NCBI RefSeq assembly: GCF_907164915.1
Contig: NC_061862.1
Location: 62,087,910 to 62,151,909 of the forward strand
Direction of reading: 5' to 3'
DNA from: Impatiens glandulifera
Taxonomy: Eukaryota > Streptophyta > Magnoliopsida > Ericales > Balsaminaceae
DNA: 64,000 nucleotides
The translations under genes were made by a program, and so were the position numbers. Under the pieces are notes generated by a model that did no database searches, was not told the origin of the DNA, and worked only from the letters and a program-made list of their open reading frames with translations. This document shows, piece by piece, positions 48,962 through 59,139 of this stretch (position 1 is the first letter of the stretch; each line of letters opens with the position of its first letter).

Positions 48962-50134
48962 TGTTAGGATCGGGATCGCCGATAGAGGATCGGGGTCCGG
49001 CTAAAGGTAGATTGCTTACAACAACACACACAACACTTGTAACTAATCCGGTTAAAGACTAGAACCGCTCTTAACACTACACAAATTGTCACAGACTCTT
49101 GAACCGAGTTCAAGTGCGGAAATGTCTGTTTCAGTCTAAAACAACTTACACAATTTAGTTTGGAAGGTATTAGGAGAAGTCGGTTAAGGTGTAGAGAAGA
49201 TCGGTTCGGTTTAAGTGAATAGTGTTTCGGTTCGGTTAGAGTAAGTAAGTCGAATGAAAAATAAAGAACACAAGACAGATTTTTATGGATGTTCGGAGCA
49301 AACTCTCCTACGTCACCCATTCTTCTCAAACTGTGAGAAGGATATTCACTAACTGGAATATTTCACAAGTACACTCCGATCGAGTCTTATTTACTGCTCG
49401 TCGGTTACACCACTCACACAATGGTGTAATACTTTTACACAAGGTAAAATACACAGATTTCTTTTACAACTGTTTCACTTTGAATCAGAAAAGCTATATG
49501 AACTCAGGATGTTTTTCGGGTTTGATTGTATGAAAACTAAGTTGTTTTTAGCTGGCGCGCGTTATTTTTCTTTACTGCTAATGGCTTCCTATATATAGAG
49601 AATATGACAACGGTCATATTTCTCTCTCATCTATTGATTGGTCAGTCGAACCGGTTGAAGTAGGTAGCCTTTCTTTTTGTACATGTGGCAGCCATGCACG
49701 AAGGTAGCCGCATGTACCATGAGGGTTGCTTGTGCATCTGTTAAGATCTGCAACGATTAGATTTCCCTCATGCTTTATCTCGGATCTTTCTTTTGTGCAT
49801 TTCCAAGAAATCTTCATTACGTCATCTTTACAGATTTCATCACTTTGAATAATTTTCCGTTGGCCTTGAGATCTTCGATATATTGAGTCAGCCGGAAGTG
49901 ATGCTTCATATGGTTTATGTTTCAGCCAATCCGGTGAGGGGAGACAAACCGGTTTACTTGAAGTCAATCTGGTTTACTTGATAATGTCCGGATCGTTGAA
50001 GTAGAGAATCTCAACCGGTCCGGTGCGGCTTGAGTTGTATCTATGCGGTTTGAGCTGTACCTGCACAAGGAGTTTGAAGTTGATTAAGTACTTTGACAGG
50101 TTTAAACTTTTTACTTACTTTATGTTTTCTAACA
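48962..50134 (-). repeat. Long terminal repeat of the Copia element (1173 bp)
   Basis: The ends are TGTTAG and CTAACA, a perfect 6-base inverted pair. The minus-strand promoter shows a TATA box (ctctatatatagg, about 49594-49606). It shares several blocks with the LTR at 59140, for example ttcaagtgcggaaatgt and ggatgttcggag. On its low-coordinate side is the primer-binding site; on its high-coordinate side is the polypurine tract, the reverse of what a lone element should show at its outer end. Confidence 0.85.
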
Positions 50135-50149
50135 ATTTCTCCCTTTTTG
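50135..50149 (-). other. Polypurine tract next to the LTR
   Basis: On the minus strand caaaaagggagaaat directly precedes the LTR start. The related element has the same tract beside its LTR at 60816-60830. Confidence 0.7.
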
Positions 50150-50223
50150 ATTATTTAGAATAAATATTTAAAACTTGTAAGTGTTGGTCGTTTTGAAAAT
50201 TTACTTACTTAATTTTTCTAATA

Positions 50224-50868
50224 GATAGCTAATGGTTGGGCTGACAAATTTGTTCAACACAAAATATATCATGTTGATCCAAATTCTTTGTCCAAATTCT
50301 TTGGCTGTCTTTGAAGAGGCAATATGGTGCTAGTGGTTGGACTTCTGAATTTGAGTGGGTAGAACAAAATACTTAATTGAATGAAGTATAAGCTTAATTT
50401 TATATGTGATTCTCTCAACATATTTACAAAGTTTTAATGATTTTTAATTTTGTCATCCTTTTGGACCTGTTTCAAAAACACGAGAAAATCTAAATGCAGA
50501 AAACGTGTAAAATAACTAGTGAAACGAACTAAAATGATCTCTCTATCAATGCATTGACATAATTGTTTTTATACTCACACTTTATTGAATGGTTGTAACA
50601 TGATGTATTTATTTAGTTTTTTCTTTTAATATACAACTATTGACACATTTATGTTTTGTATGTTAAATATGATTAATCTCAGATCATGAATGTGAATCAA
50701 ATGAGAGATGTAAATATATCGAATATTGTTGCCATGGATATATAATAATTCAATTTATCTTTTTAATGTGTTTACAATATATAATTGTTTGAATAACACT
50801 ATACAATTAATTGTAGAATATTATTAAAATTTTCCTTCATTATATATCAACGTTTACACGAATTCAAG
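50224..50868 (+). pseudogene. PEX5-like exon block resuming after the Copia insertion
   Basis: Array sequence resumes at gatagctaatggttgggctg, that is, within the WADKF exon, so the piece repeats about 250 bases already present before the insertion. It reads NGWADKFVQHK. The 50275-50310 region has a small internal duplication (ccaaattctttg twice). The later exons (NQMRDVNISNIVAM; last exon ending about 50868) follow. It is more like copy 6 than like the piece left of the insertion. Confidence 0.7.
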
Positions 50869-53180
50869 TAAGTTTTTTTTTTCATCCTATTTAAATTTAT
50901 GTTATCATATTTCTATTTTAGATGTATACTTTGTTTTTATGCATTAAAAGTTTATTTTTAAATACATGATATAATTTTTTTATTTTTATGCATTATCAAT
51001 TTTAAAAATTATAAGAATTTAAATTTAAATAATCCATGTTTAGTTTAGAAATAAATTGTTTTTATATATCATCTTAATTTTAGTTTAACTTTATAAATGT
51101 TAAAAATATTAATAAAATTTGTATTAGATTTATTAAAATCTTATTTTACATTTTTTCTATTTAATCCTATATGATTTAAATTTTAAATACATCAAATTTA
51201 AATCAAAACTATTACTTTATTTAATTTTATTTTTAACATATAATTATTATTTCTTATATAAATTTATTTTCTCATTAAATTTAAGTTTTGCATTAAACTT
51301 ATTTTTATTAAATTTAAATTTGAATTTCACTTATATAAAATACATATTTTATATTTAATCTAATATTATATCAATTTTGCATTTAAATTTTTTTTATATT
51401 TATACAAGCATTTAACATATTTTGCATTAAATTTTATTTCGTTTTATACTTATTTATTTCTTAAAAATATATTTTTTAAATAATCTTATTATTTTTATAA
51501 ATAATATTAAATCTTGAATTAAACATACTTTTACTATTAATTCGTAAATAAATTTTTATATTTTGCATTAAACATATTTTCAATTAAACTTATAAAAATT
51601 ATATTTTTACAATTTAGTCTAATATAATTTAAATTTGCATTCATTTATTTTTATTAAATTTAAATTATCATTAAACCTATTTTAAACATATTTTGCATTA
51701 CATTTTATTTAGATTTACTTATATATTTCTTATATTAAAAATAATATTTATTTTTTAAATAATCTTATAATGTTTATAAATAATTTAAAATTTAAATTTA
51801 TAATTAATTCATAAATAAATTTTATATTTAACATTAAATGTATTTAAATAAATTTAAATTTCATTAAACTTAGTAAAATTGAATTTTTTCTATAAATATA
51901 ATTTAATTTAAATATAAATTTGTATTAAACTTTTTATAATTTTATTTTTATATATAATATAATTTAAATTTAAAATATACATTAAACTTATTAAAAAGAA
52001 TTGCATTATATTTTATTTAGATTTTTACTTATATATTTTTTATATTAAGAATATTACTTTTTTTTTAAAATAATCTTATAATATTTATCAATAATTTTAA
52101 GTTTTCAGTTAAACTTATATTATAATTTTAATTCATAAACAAATTTTATATTTTTATAAAATTAAAATTTTGATTAAATTTATTAAAATTACATTTTTTT
52201 TATTTTCATTAAATTCAAATGTTACATTAAAATGATTTTTATTAAATTTAAATTTGTATTAATTTTTTTAAAACATATTTTGTATTAAATTTTATTTTAT
52301 TTTTACTTATATATTTTTATATTAAGAATATAATATATTATTTTAATTATTTTAAAATTTTATTAAACTTATATTAATTATTAATTCATAAGCACATTTT
52401 TATATTTTACATTAAATCTATTTTCATTAAATTTAAATTTCCATTACTTATGAAAATTATATTTTTCTATTTAATATAATATAATTTAAATTTTGTATAC
52501 AACTTACTTTCATCAAATTTATATTTGGATAAAACTTATTAAAAAAAAATTTTATATTAAGTATTATTTAGATTTTTACTTATATATTTCTTATATTTAT
52601 AATATTTCCTTTTTTTAAAAATATGCTTACTATGTTTATAAATATTTTTTAATTAAACTTATATTTATCATTAAATCAGAAAACAAACTTTTATATTTTG
52701 CATTAAACTTATAAAATTGTATTATTTATATTTAATCTAATATAATTTAAATTTTTTAATAAACTTATTTTTATTAAATTTAAATTTTTATTAAATCTAT
52801 TAAACACATATTTTTCATTATAGTTTATTTAGTGTTTTTACTTATATATTTCTTACATTATCAATATTATTTATTTTTAAATATTCTTATTATGTTTATA
52901 AATAATTTTAAATTAAACTTATATTTATATTAATTCATAAACAAACTTATATATTTTACATATTTTTATTAAATTTAAATTTTGCATTACTATTAAATAA
53001 CAAACCATTATTTGAAATCGTTTTGTGCTTGAGAAAGATTCAAAAACAATTAAAAGAAGTTCTTTAGAGAATTTCCAAGAACATTGTGTATGTAAAGGTA
53101 GGAGGAATTTTCGCATTACAATAATAGTGAAGGTTCGAGAATGCACATACCACATATCGGGTAAAACGATTTAAATAAAT
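50869..53180. other. AT-rich spacer of array unit 5
   Basis: This is the same spacer type, about 2.3 kb. Near 53005-53080 it keeps a less AT-rich stretch (cgttttgtgcttgagaaag) not seen in units 1-4, perhaps lost there. Confidence 0.7.
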
Positions 53181-53189
53181 TCAAGAAGC

Positions 53190-53418
53190 GATGATCTAGT
53201 TAGATCAATACCAAGATGAAGTGTGTTGTCTGGAATGTCCGTTTACGAACTACTCATGAAGATCAATGTAAGGTTTGTTGTCTAAAATTTTGAGTAAAGA
53301 TTTGAACAGAAAGAGATAAAGAAAATATAATTTTTTTTACTTTGCAAGGTTCTTCCAAATTTAGAGAAATTCCAGTTTTGATAATGTCATCAAACAATGT
53401 ATTTGATCAAATTGACAG
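53190..53418 (+). pseudogene. Type-A response regulator exon pair, array copy 5
   Basis: The first remnant reads SGMSVYELLMKI (Gly to Val, about 53232-53262). The second is at 53349-53418 (70 bases after the aag acceptor). Substitutions (cttttgataat, aaacaatgtattt) make this the most diverged copy. Confidence 0.68.
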
Positions 53419-53519
53419 GTAAATATTATTTATTGATTAATTTTTCTATGAACTAATTAACAGTTACTTTTGATGGTAACTTCTACAAAGCCATTACTGA
53501 TCCTATAAATTTTTTATTT

Positions 53520-54880
53520 GGATCACAGCTTGGTCATTATCTTCTACTTACTAGTACCCATGTTTCATTTCAACTTTCTGTCTAAGATCTTTTGTCAATA
53601 AACTTTTCTGAAGTTATTTCTTAATATTTATGCCTTTGATTATTAGGGATTAGAATTCCTTTGGGGTTTATGCACAGCTGATCAAAATAGACTGACAATC
53701 AACACCAAACATTCCAGTTATTGGTTATATATTGAATGTTAATAGACTTTTTAAACCAAAATTGGATGGTAAACTCTCCATATGAAGGCTTCTGGATTCG
53801 ATCAAGTTATTTTCTATATGGTAAAGTAAACCTAATTATAATTTAAAATTTGTTTTCAAGTTTTTAATTTTGTTTGAATTTGATAAATTGTTTTCATACA
53901 TTTCTCACGATATTGTTTCACACTTTTGAATATTTGTGTGATGAAAAAGTAAGCTTTTTGTTTCTCATTGTGTTTCAGGACTACCCTCATTCAAAGGGCT
54001 TTAGTAAAATTTCTATTATCAGTTTGTTAATAGCAATCAAGATGGTGTTCCTTTTCATCATTTGCCTCTTCGAATTTTAGGTTTGTCACACTGTATACTG
54101 TACGTGACCGTAGCAACATGCATCAAGGGTTAGACACTTCTTTGTCGATAAAAGAAAAGAATCTTTAATGCACAGGTTGCGATCCATATTCTCTATGCAA
54201 TCTAAGTTTTTAAACTATTGATAAATTTCCTTTTAGTTTCTACTTTTAATATACAAGAATAATTTTTCATGGTCCTTCCAAACTATAGTTCTGTCTTGAT
54301 TTTATATTTTACAATTTCTACGCATTTTCATTATTTGCAAATTCATTTGTAGTATGTTACTTGTCAGATAAAATTGATGGAGATGTCAGAGATAATAGAA
54401 TAACTCTCAAATTATTCTGAGAGTTGGTCCTAAGGCAGTTAATGGTTGGGCTAACAAATTTGTTCAACACAAAGTAGATTATGTTGATCCAAATTCTTTG
54501 GTTGTCTTTGGAGAGGCAATATGGTGCTAGTGGTTGGACTTCTAAATTTGAGCGGGTAGAATAATTTGCTAAAATTGAGTGATGTAAGTTTAACTTGATA
54601 TGTGATGCTCTCTACATATTTACAAAGTTTTAATGATTTTAATTTTATTAATCTTTTGGAACCTGTTTCTAAAGCACGAGAAAATCTAAATGCGGAAAAC
54701 GTGTAAAATAGCTAGTGGAATGAACTAAAATGATCTCTCTATTATTGCATTGCATTTACATTATTTTCCCTTTATCTTTTTAATGTGTTTAAAACATATA
54801 TTTGTTTGAATAACACTATATAATTAATTGCAGGATATATAGAATCCTCATTCATTATACATCAGCGTTTATGAATTCAA
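53520..54880 (+). pseudogene. PEX5-like exon block, array copy 6
   Basis: A GSEL-like piece at 53520 is damaged (gatcacagc). The GSEF exon lies at about 53648-53768 and the FLHQFV exon from 53979. The VDGD exon has a deletion that removes the segment bearing the TAG shared by units 1-5. NGWANKFVQHKVDYVDPNSL follows. The NQMRD exon is missing (a deletion around 54760), and the last exon ends near 54880. It is the oldest-looking copy of the PEX5 part. Confidence 0.68.
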
Positions 54881-55633
54881 GTAAGTTTTCTTTTCAACCT
54901 ATTTAAAGTTATATTATCATATTTCTATTTTACATGTATAGTTTGTTTTTATGTATTATATGTTTGTTTTAGATGCATGATATAATTTTTTTTTTATGAA
55001 TTATATATTTTAAAAATTATAAGAATTCAAATTTAAATAATCCATGTTTAGTTTGGAAATAAATAAACTTATATGCTATCCTTAGTCTAAGTTTAACTTT
55101 GTAAATGTTAAAAATATTAATAAAATTTGTATTTGATTTATGAAAATCTTATTTTATATTTTTCTATTTAATCATATATAATTTAAATTTTAAATACATC
55201 AAATTTATATCAAAACTATTACTTTATTTAATTTTATATTTAACATGTAATTATTATTTTTTTTTTATAAATTTATTTTCTCATAAAATTTAAATTTTGC
55301 ATTAAACTTTTTTTATTAAATTTAAATTTAAATTTGAATTTAATTTATAAAAAATACATATTTTCTTTTTAATCTAATATTATATAAATTTTACATTTAA
55401 CTTTTTTTATTAAATTTAATTTTGAATTTAAAATAATTTGTATTAAATTTTATTTCGTTTTATACTTATATATTTCTTATGAATATATTTTTTTTAATAT
55501 TCTTATTACTTTTATAAATAATTTTAAATTTTGAATTAAACTAATTTTTACTATTAATTCATTAAAAAATTATATTTTGCATTAAACATATTTTCCAATA
55601 AATTTATAAAAAAAATTATTTAATCTAATATAA
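54881..55633. other. AT-rich spacer of array unit 6, first part
   Basis: The usual array spacer, cut at about 55633 by the LINE-like insertion and continued at 58696. Confidence 0.75.
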
Positions 55634-55659
55634 ATTGATCGGTACATGTGAGAGAAAAT

Positions 55660-55960
55660 CTCTAGAGATACGATCGGCACAATTGGCACATCACAATCGA
55701 TGGCACGATCGACACGAACGGCATGATCAACATGAACGGCACGATTGACACGAACGACACGATTCACAAAAATGGCACGATCGACATAGTCGCGGAATCC
55801 CCTGTTTTGCAAGCGCTACTAGGGTTTCAATCGTACGGATCGCGTTTCGTTGTATTTGTCGCGGCAAGAGCGACACAATCAATATCGCACAATCGAAGTC
55901 AAGATCGGCACAAACGACACGATCGCCACGAACGTCACGATCAGTAGTGTCGCGAAAACC
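55660..55960 (+). repeat. Short tandem repeats in the LINE 5' leader
   Basis: Variants of ggcacgatcgacacgaac, about 18 bases, occur in two blocks (about 55670-55790 and 55900-55945), separated by a segment with aatcccctgtttt and agggtttcaatc that is itself repeated at about 55958-56000. The whole leader is much less AT-rich than its surroundings. Confidence 0.75.
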
Positions 55961-56070
55961 CTGGTTGGAACATTCACAAGCGTCATTAGGGTTTCAATCA
56001 TTCTAATCCCGCATCGCGATAAACGCCGTTGTTTGAATCCGTCTGCTTTTGCCACTTCGAATAAGGAAAT

Positions 56071-58500
56071 ATGAAAACTTCTGCAATAGGGAATCTTTCT
56101 TCTTTGTCAACATTTGGCTCAAGCCTGGCCAATTCTCTTAAACAGACACCTGAGGTATCAAATTCCTACTCCACTCACTCAAATAAAGTCCAGGATGCAG
56201 ATAACCAACAGGAATGAAATAGGGGCACATACCCCATTACATCTCATAAAAACAAAGAAACTCTGGCTAAAGAAGGAAAAGATGACACCCCTGAATTTGT
56301 GAGCAAGAGCATAAATGTCAACTCTGGAAAAGCTCCAGGTATGCCTTCTTCCACTATAGCCTTCGATAATTCTGTTAAGATGAATGTCAACGGAGATAAG
56401 AGCAAAAATGAAATACATACTAATTGCCCAAATAAACAATTTTTTTCAAATGAATTTATTATTGATTCTTTTGGGAATCAGAATCAATCTGATAAAACTG
56501 GTAAGACATAAAGGAAAAAAGGAAAGAAAAATAAAACAGAGGGGACCAACAACAAGAAGGAAAGTACAGGGGAACAAAAGGAAAATAGTGTTGGTCTGGA
56601 AGAAATCAGGGTTGGAAACAAATGTCTAAATAATGCAGTAAACAAGAAAGCAAAGGAAACAAGGGAAACCGAAGAGAAGGCAAAAGGCAAATGGAGGGTT
56701 GGTTTTAATGAGAGAGCAAACCTCAAAGGGCCGAGAAACCAAATTTTAAGGATGTCGATACAAGCTAAGAATGGAGAAATGATTCTCAACAAAGAAAGGT
56801 CTCAGTAAATCACTATTCAGGTAAACATGCACTACCTCCAACAAGAAGGTTTAATGAAGTTCACCTCTAACAATCACGACATGTATTTCCTGAAATTCAA
56901 TCAAGAGGTTAATCTTGAGAAAAAAATATAGTTGGGACATACACACATGGGGAAAGAATGCAAGAAGCTCGAAAAATGGAAGGAGGGTACGAGCTATGAC
57001 AGTATTCCAAAAGAAACATTACAAATTTGGTTCAAGTTGCGAAATATCCCTCCCCACATGTACAACGCGGAAGCCTTAAGCCATTTCGCTAGCCCTCTAT
57101 GAAACCCGCTATACATGGACAAAATCACTGAGGAAAGGGAAAATCTCACATATGCTAGGATGAACATTGAAGTTCAACCCAGAAACGTTCTCCCTGGCGA
57201 AATTACAGTGGTGGATCGAAAGGGAAATGCTACCAAGATTGGCATACACTATGAATGACGACCGTACAGATGCGTGAACTGCAATACCTTTAAACATTCT
57301 ATAATGAGATGACCTAAATTAATGGCCAACCAGAAAGCAAACCAGGAACAACAAATGCAGAATGGCGAAGCCAAGAAATAAAAGGTTCCTAGTACAAATG
57401 AAACAGTTGTGGATAGGCATGGCAATGTTGCCCCATCGGGTCGGGTACCCGAAGGAACCGAACCGTTCGGTTCGGGTAATTAGTTTGATTTTCGGTTCCG
57501 TGTATTTTCAGGTCAGAACCAATCGGTTTCGGGTACCCGAAAAAATTCATTAATTAAAAATAAAATGATTTTGTTCGGTTCCTGACTAGTCTTGAGGGAG
57601 AAGCTATACAGTACAGAGGTTGTTGGGTTAAGTTTTTTTAATATATATATATATATATTATATAATAAATGATTTTTTGTTTTATTTTATTTTATATAAT
57701 TTTTTTTATTAAATAATTTTTCAAAGCTTAATACATATGAATTATTATTTTTTTATATTTGAATAATATAAAATATTAAAATTTTGTTCAATTTGATCCA
57801 AATTAAGTTTAAAACATAGGTAAAAATTAAAAATATATTAATAAGTTAAAATTAATTAAATATCTAAAAAAATAATAATAATTAAAAATCGGGTCCAGTT
57901 TGGGTTCAAGTACCCATCGGTTTCGAACCGATATTTCAGGTAATTTGAGAACCCGATTTTTTCGGGCAAATTCGGGTCCTGTTCGGTTCGGGTTCGGGTC
58001 CGGGTCGGGTCCCCGAAACCCGAAAATTTGCTATGCCTAATTGTGGAAAAATAAGCATAAAAAGAAAGCAATGTCAATGGGAAAGATGTTCAGAATTCGG
58101 GTGAAGGAACAAAAGGAAATCAAACTCAAGAAGAGAGAAGTAAGAAAGGAAAGGAAATTGATGAAACAGAGGATTCTGAAGAAGATAAACCTAAATACAA
58201 GGAAGAGTAAGATGTAGAAGATGAAAGCAAATATACAACGGAGGAGAAAGAAACTAAGGTTGTTGATCCTCAAACACAGAAAATTGAAGTAGAGAAAAGT
58301 AGTGACAAAAACATTGAAATCCTGAAAAAGAATACATTCTATTATGTTAGTACGAGTTCATATAGAAAAAGATTAAACAATAAGAGCAGACATACATCAT
58401 CATCTGCTTCAATTCAATCTCCCTTTATGAAGAACGTGAGAAGATTGGGACGTGGAAGAAGGCTATATGGTCAAAAGGCAGATATGGAGACAACATAGGT
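56071..58500 (+). pseudogene. LINE ORF1 (DUF4283 / zinc-knuckle type), broken
   Basis: The protein starts at the ATG 56071 (MKTSAIGNLSS). After a Lys/Glu/Asn-rich region, the plant LINE ORF1 core appears around 57025-57250: LQIWFKLRNIPPHMY, LYMDKITEERENLTYARMNI and an RPYRCVNCNTFKHS zinc-knuckle start (57258-57310) whose last Cys is preceded by a stop. The DUF4283-plus-CCHC core is typical of plant LINE ORF1 proteins, which bind the element RNA. Stops occur for example at 56216, 56508, 56806 and 56929. The MITE interrupts it at 57414-58039, and a highly charged tail follows, ending in GRGRRLYGQKADMETT at 58500. Confidence 0.78.
57414..58039. mobile_element. hAT-type MITE (626 bp)
   Basis: The ends are taggcatggcaa and ttgctatgccta, inverted repeats with one mismatch. 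Flanking 8-base duplications are gttgtgga (57406-57413) and attgtgga (58040-58047), one mismatch. The subterminal regions are rich in gggtcgggtacccga and gttcgggttcggg, as in the common plant hAT MITEs. The middle is AT-rich and non-coding. It interrupts the LINE ORF1, so it is the youngest of this nest. Confidence 0.85.
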
Positions 58501-58695
58501 TAGGATAGCTATATTGTAGTCTTTGTTCATTTTAATCTGTGTTTTGTAATGTGATTTGACTGCCACCATTTAGAAACTTTTGGGTCTTTTGTTTGTCATC
58601 TTACAATCAAAACTATGGTTTGTCTAATTTTGATTATTGACTTCTCCCACTTTTGGGCTTTTTAATGAAATGGTATTAAACCGTTTTCAAAAAAA

Positions 58696-59139
58696 AATAT
58701 AATTTAAATTTGTGTTAAGCTTATTTTCATTCCATTTAAATTATAAACTTATTTAAAACATATTTTGCATTAAATTTTATTTAGGTTTACTTATATCTTT
58801 CTTATATTAAAAATAATATTTATTTTTTAAATAATCTTATAATGTTTATAAATAATTTAATATTTTGACTTAAATTTAAATTTATTATTAATTTATAAAT
58901 AAATTTTATATTAAATGTATTTAACTAAATTTAAATTTGCATTAAAATTATTAAAATTATATTTTTATATAAATATTAGATAATTTTAATTTTATATTAA
59001 ATTTAGTTTTTTACTTATATATTCTTATATTAAGAATATTACTTGTTTTCTAAATATTCTTATAATATTTATCAATAATTTTCAATTAAACTTATATTAT
59101 ATTATTAATTCATAAACATATTTTTATAAAATTATAATT
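58696..59139. other. AT-rich spacer of array unit 6, second part
   Basis: The array spacer continues after the LINE-like element and ends at 59139, where the next LTR begins. The array is not seen again in this window. Confidence 0.8.

Larger units (their letters stand above)
38632..50223 (-). mobile_element. Copia-type LTR retrotransposon, one LTR, circularly permuted order
   Basis: Reading the minus strand: an 85-90 base internal tail with a polypurine tract (50135-50149), LTR (48962-50134), primer-binding site, gag, protease, integrase, reverse transcriptase, RNase H, three accessory ORFs. The order integrase before reverse transcriptase defines Copia. The initiator-Met primer site, large size and 3' extra genes suggest the SIRE/Maximus lineage (inference). 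No LTR is present at the 38632 end. About 250 bases of array sequence (38383-38631 and 50224-50480) occur on both sides, too long and too diverged for a target duplication. All genes carry stops or shifts. Confidence 0.85.
55634..58695 (+). mobile_element. LINE-like element with ORF1 but no ORF2
   Basis: The element runs from a GC-richer 5' leader (55634-56070) through an ORF1 remnant to a LINE 3' end and A run at 58688-58697. A probable 7-base duplication aatataa is seen at 55627-55633 and 58696-58702; because the target is AT-rich, the exact edges are uncertain. The 3' end matches the truncated LINE in the Copia gag. There is no reverse-transcriptase sequence between the ORF1 stop (58500) and the 3' end. 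It is therefore an internally deleted or naturally non-autonomous copy. A MITE sits within it. Confidence 0.8.
21819..59139 (+). repeat. Tandem array of about 4.2-kb PEX5/response-regulator chimeric units
   Basis: The same acceptor-plus-exon string (cag then gactaccctcattcaaa) recurs at 21950, 25830, 30081, 34250, 37915 and 53979, giving spacings of 3880, 4251, 4169 and 3665 bases. Once the large insertion is removed, the last step is about 4.22 kb. Each unit carries, in order: PEX5-like exons, an AT-rich spacer of about 1.7-2.2 kb, and two type-A response-regulator-like exons, then the next PEX5 set. All units face the same way. The array is interrupted at 38632-50223 (Copia element), 55634-58695 (LINE-like element) and cut at 59140 by a second LTR element. 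The shortest unit (34250-37914) lacks about 500 bases just after 35425. Confidence 0.9.
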
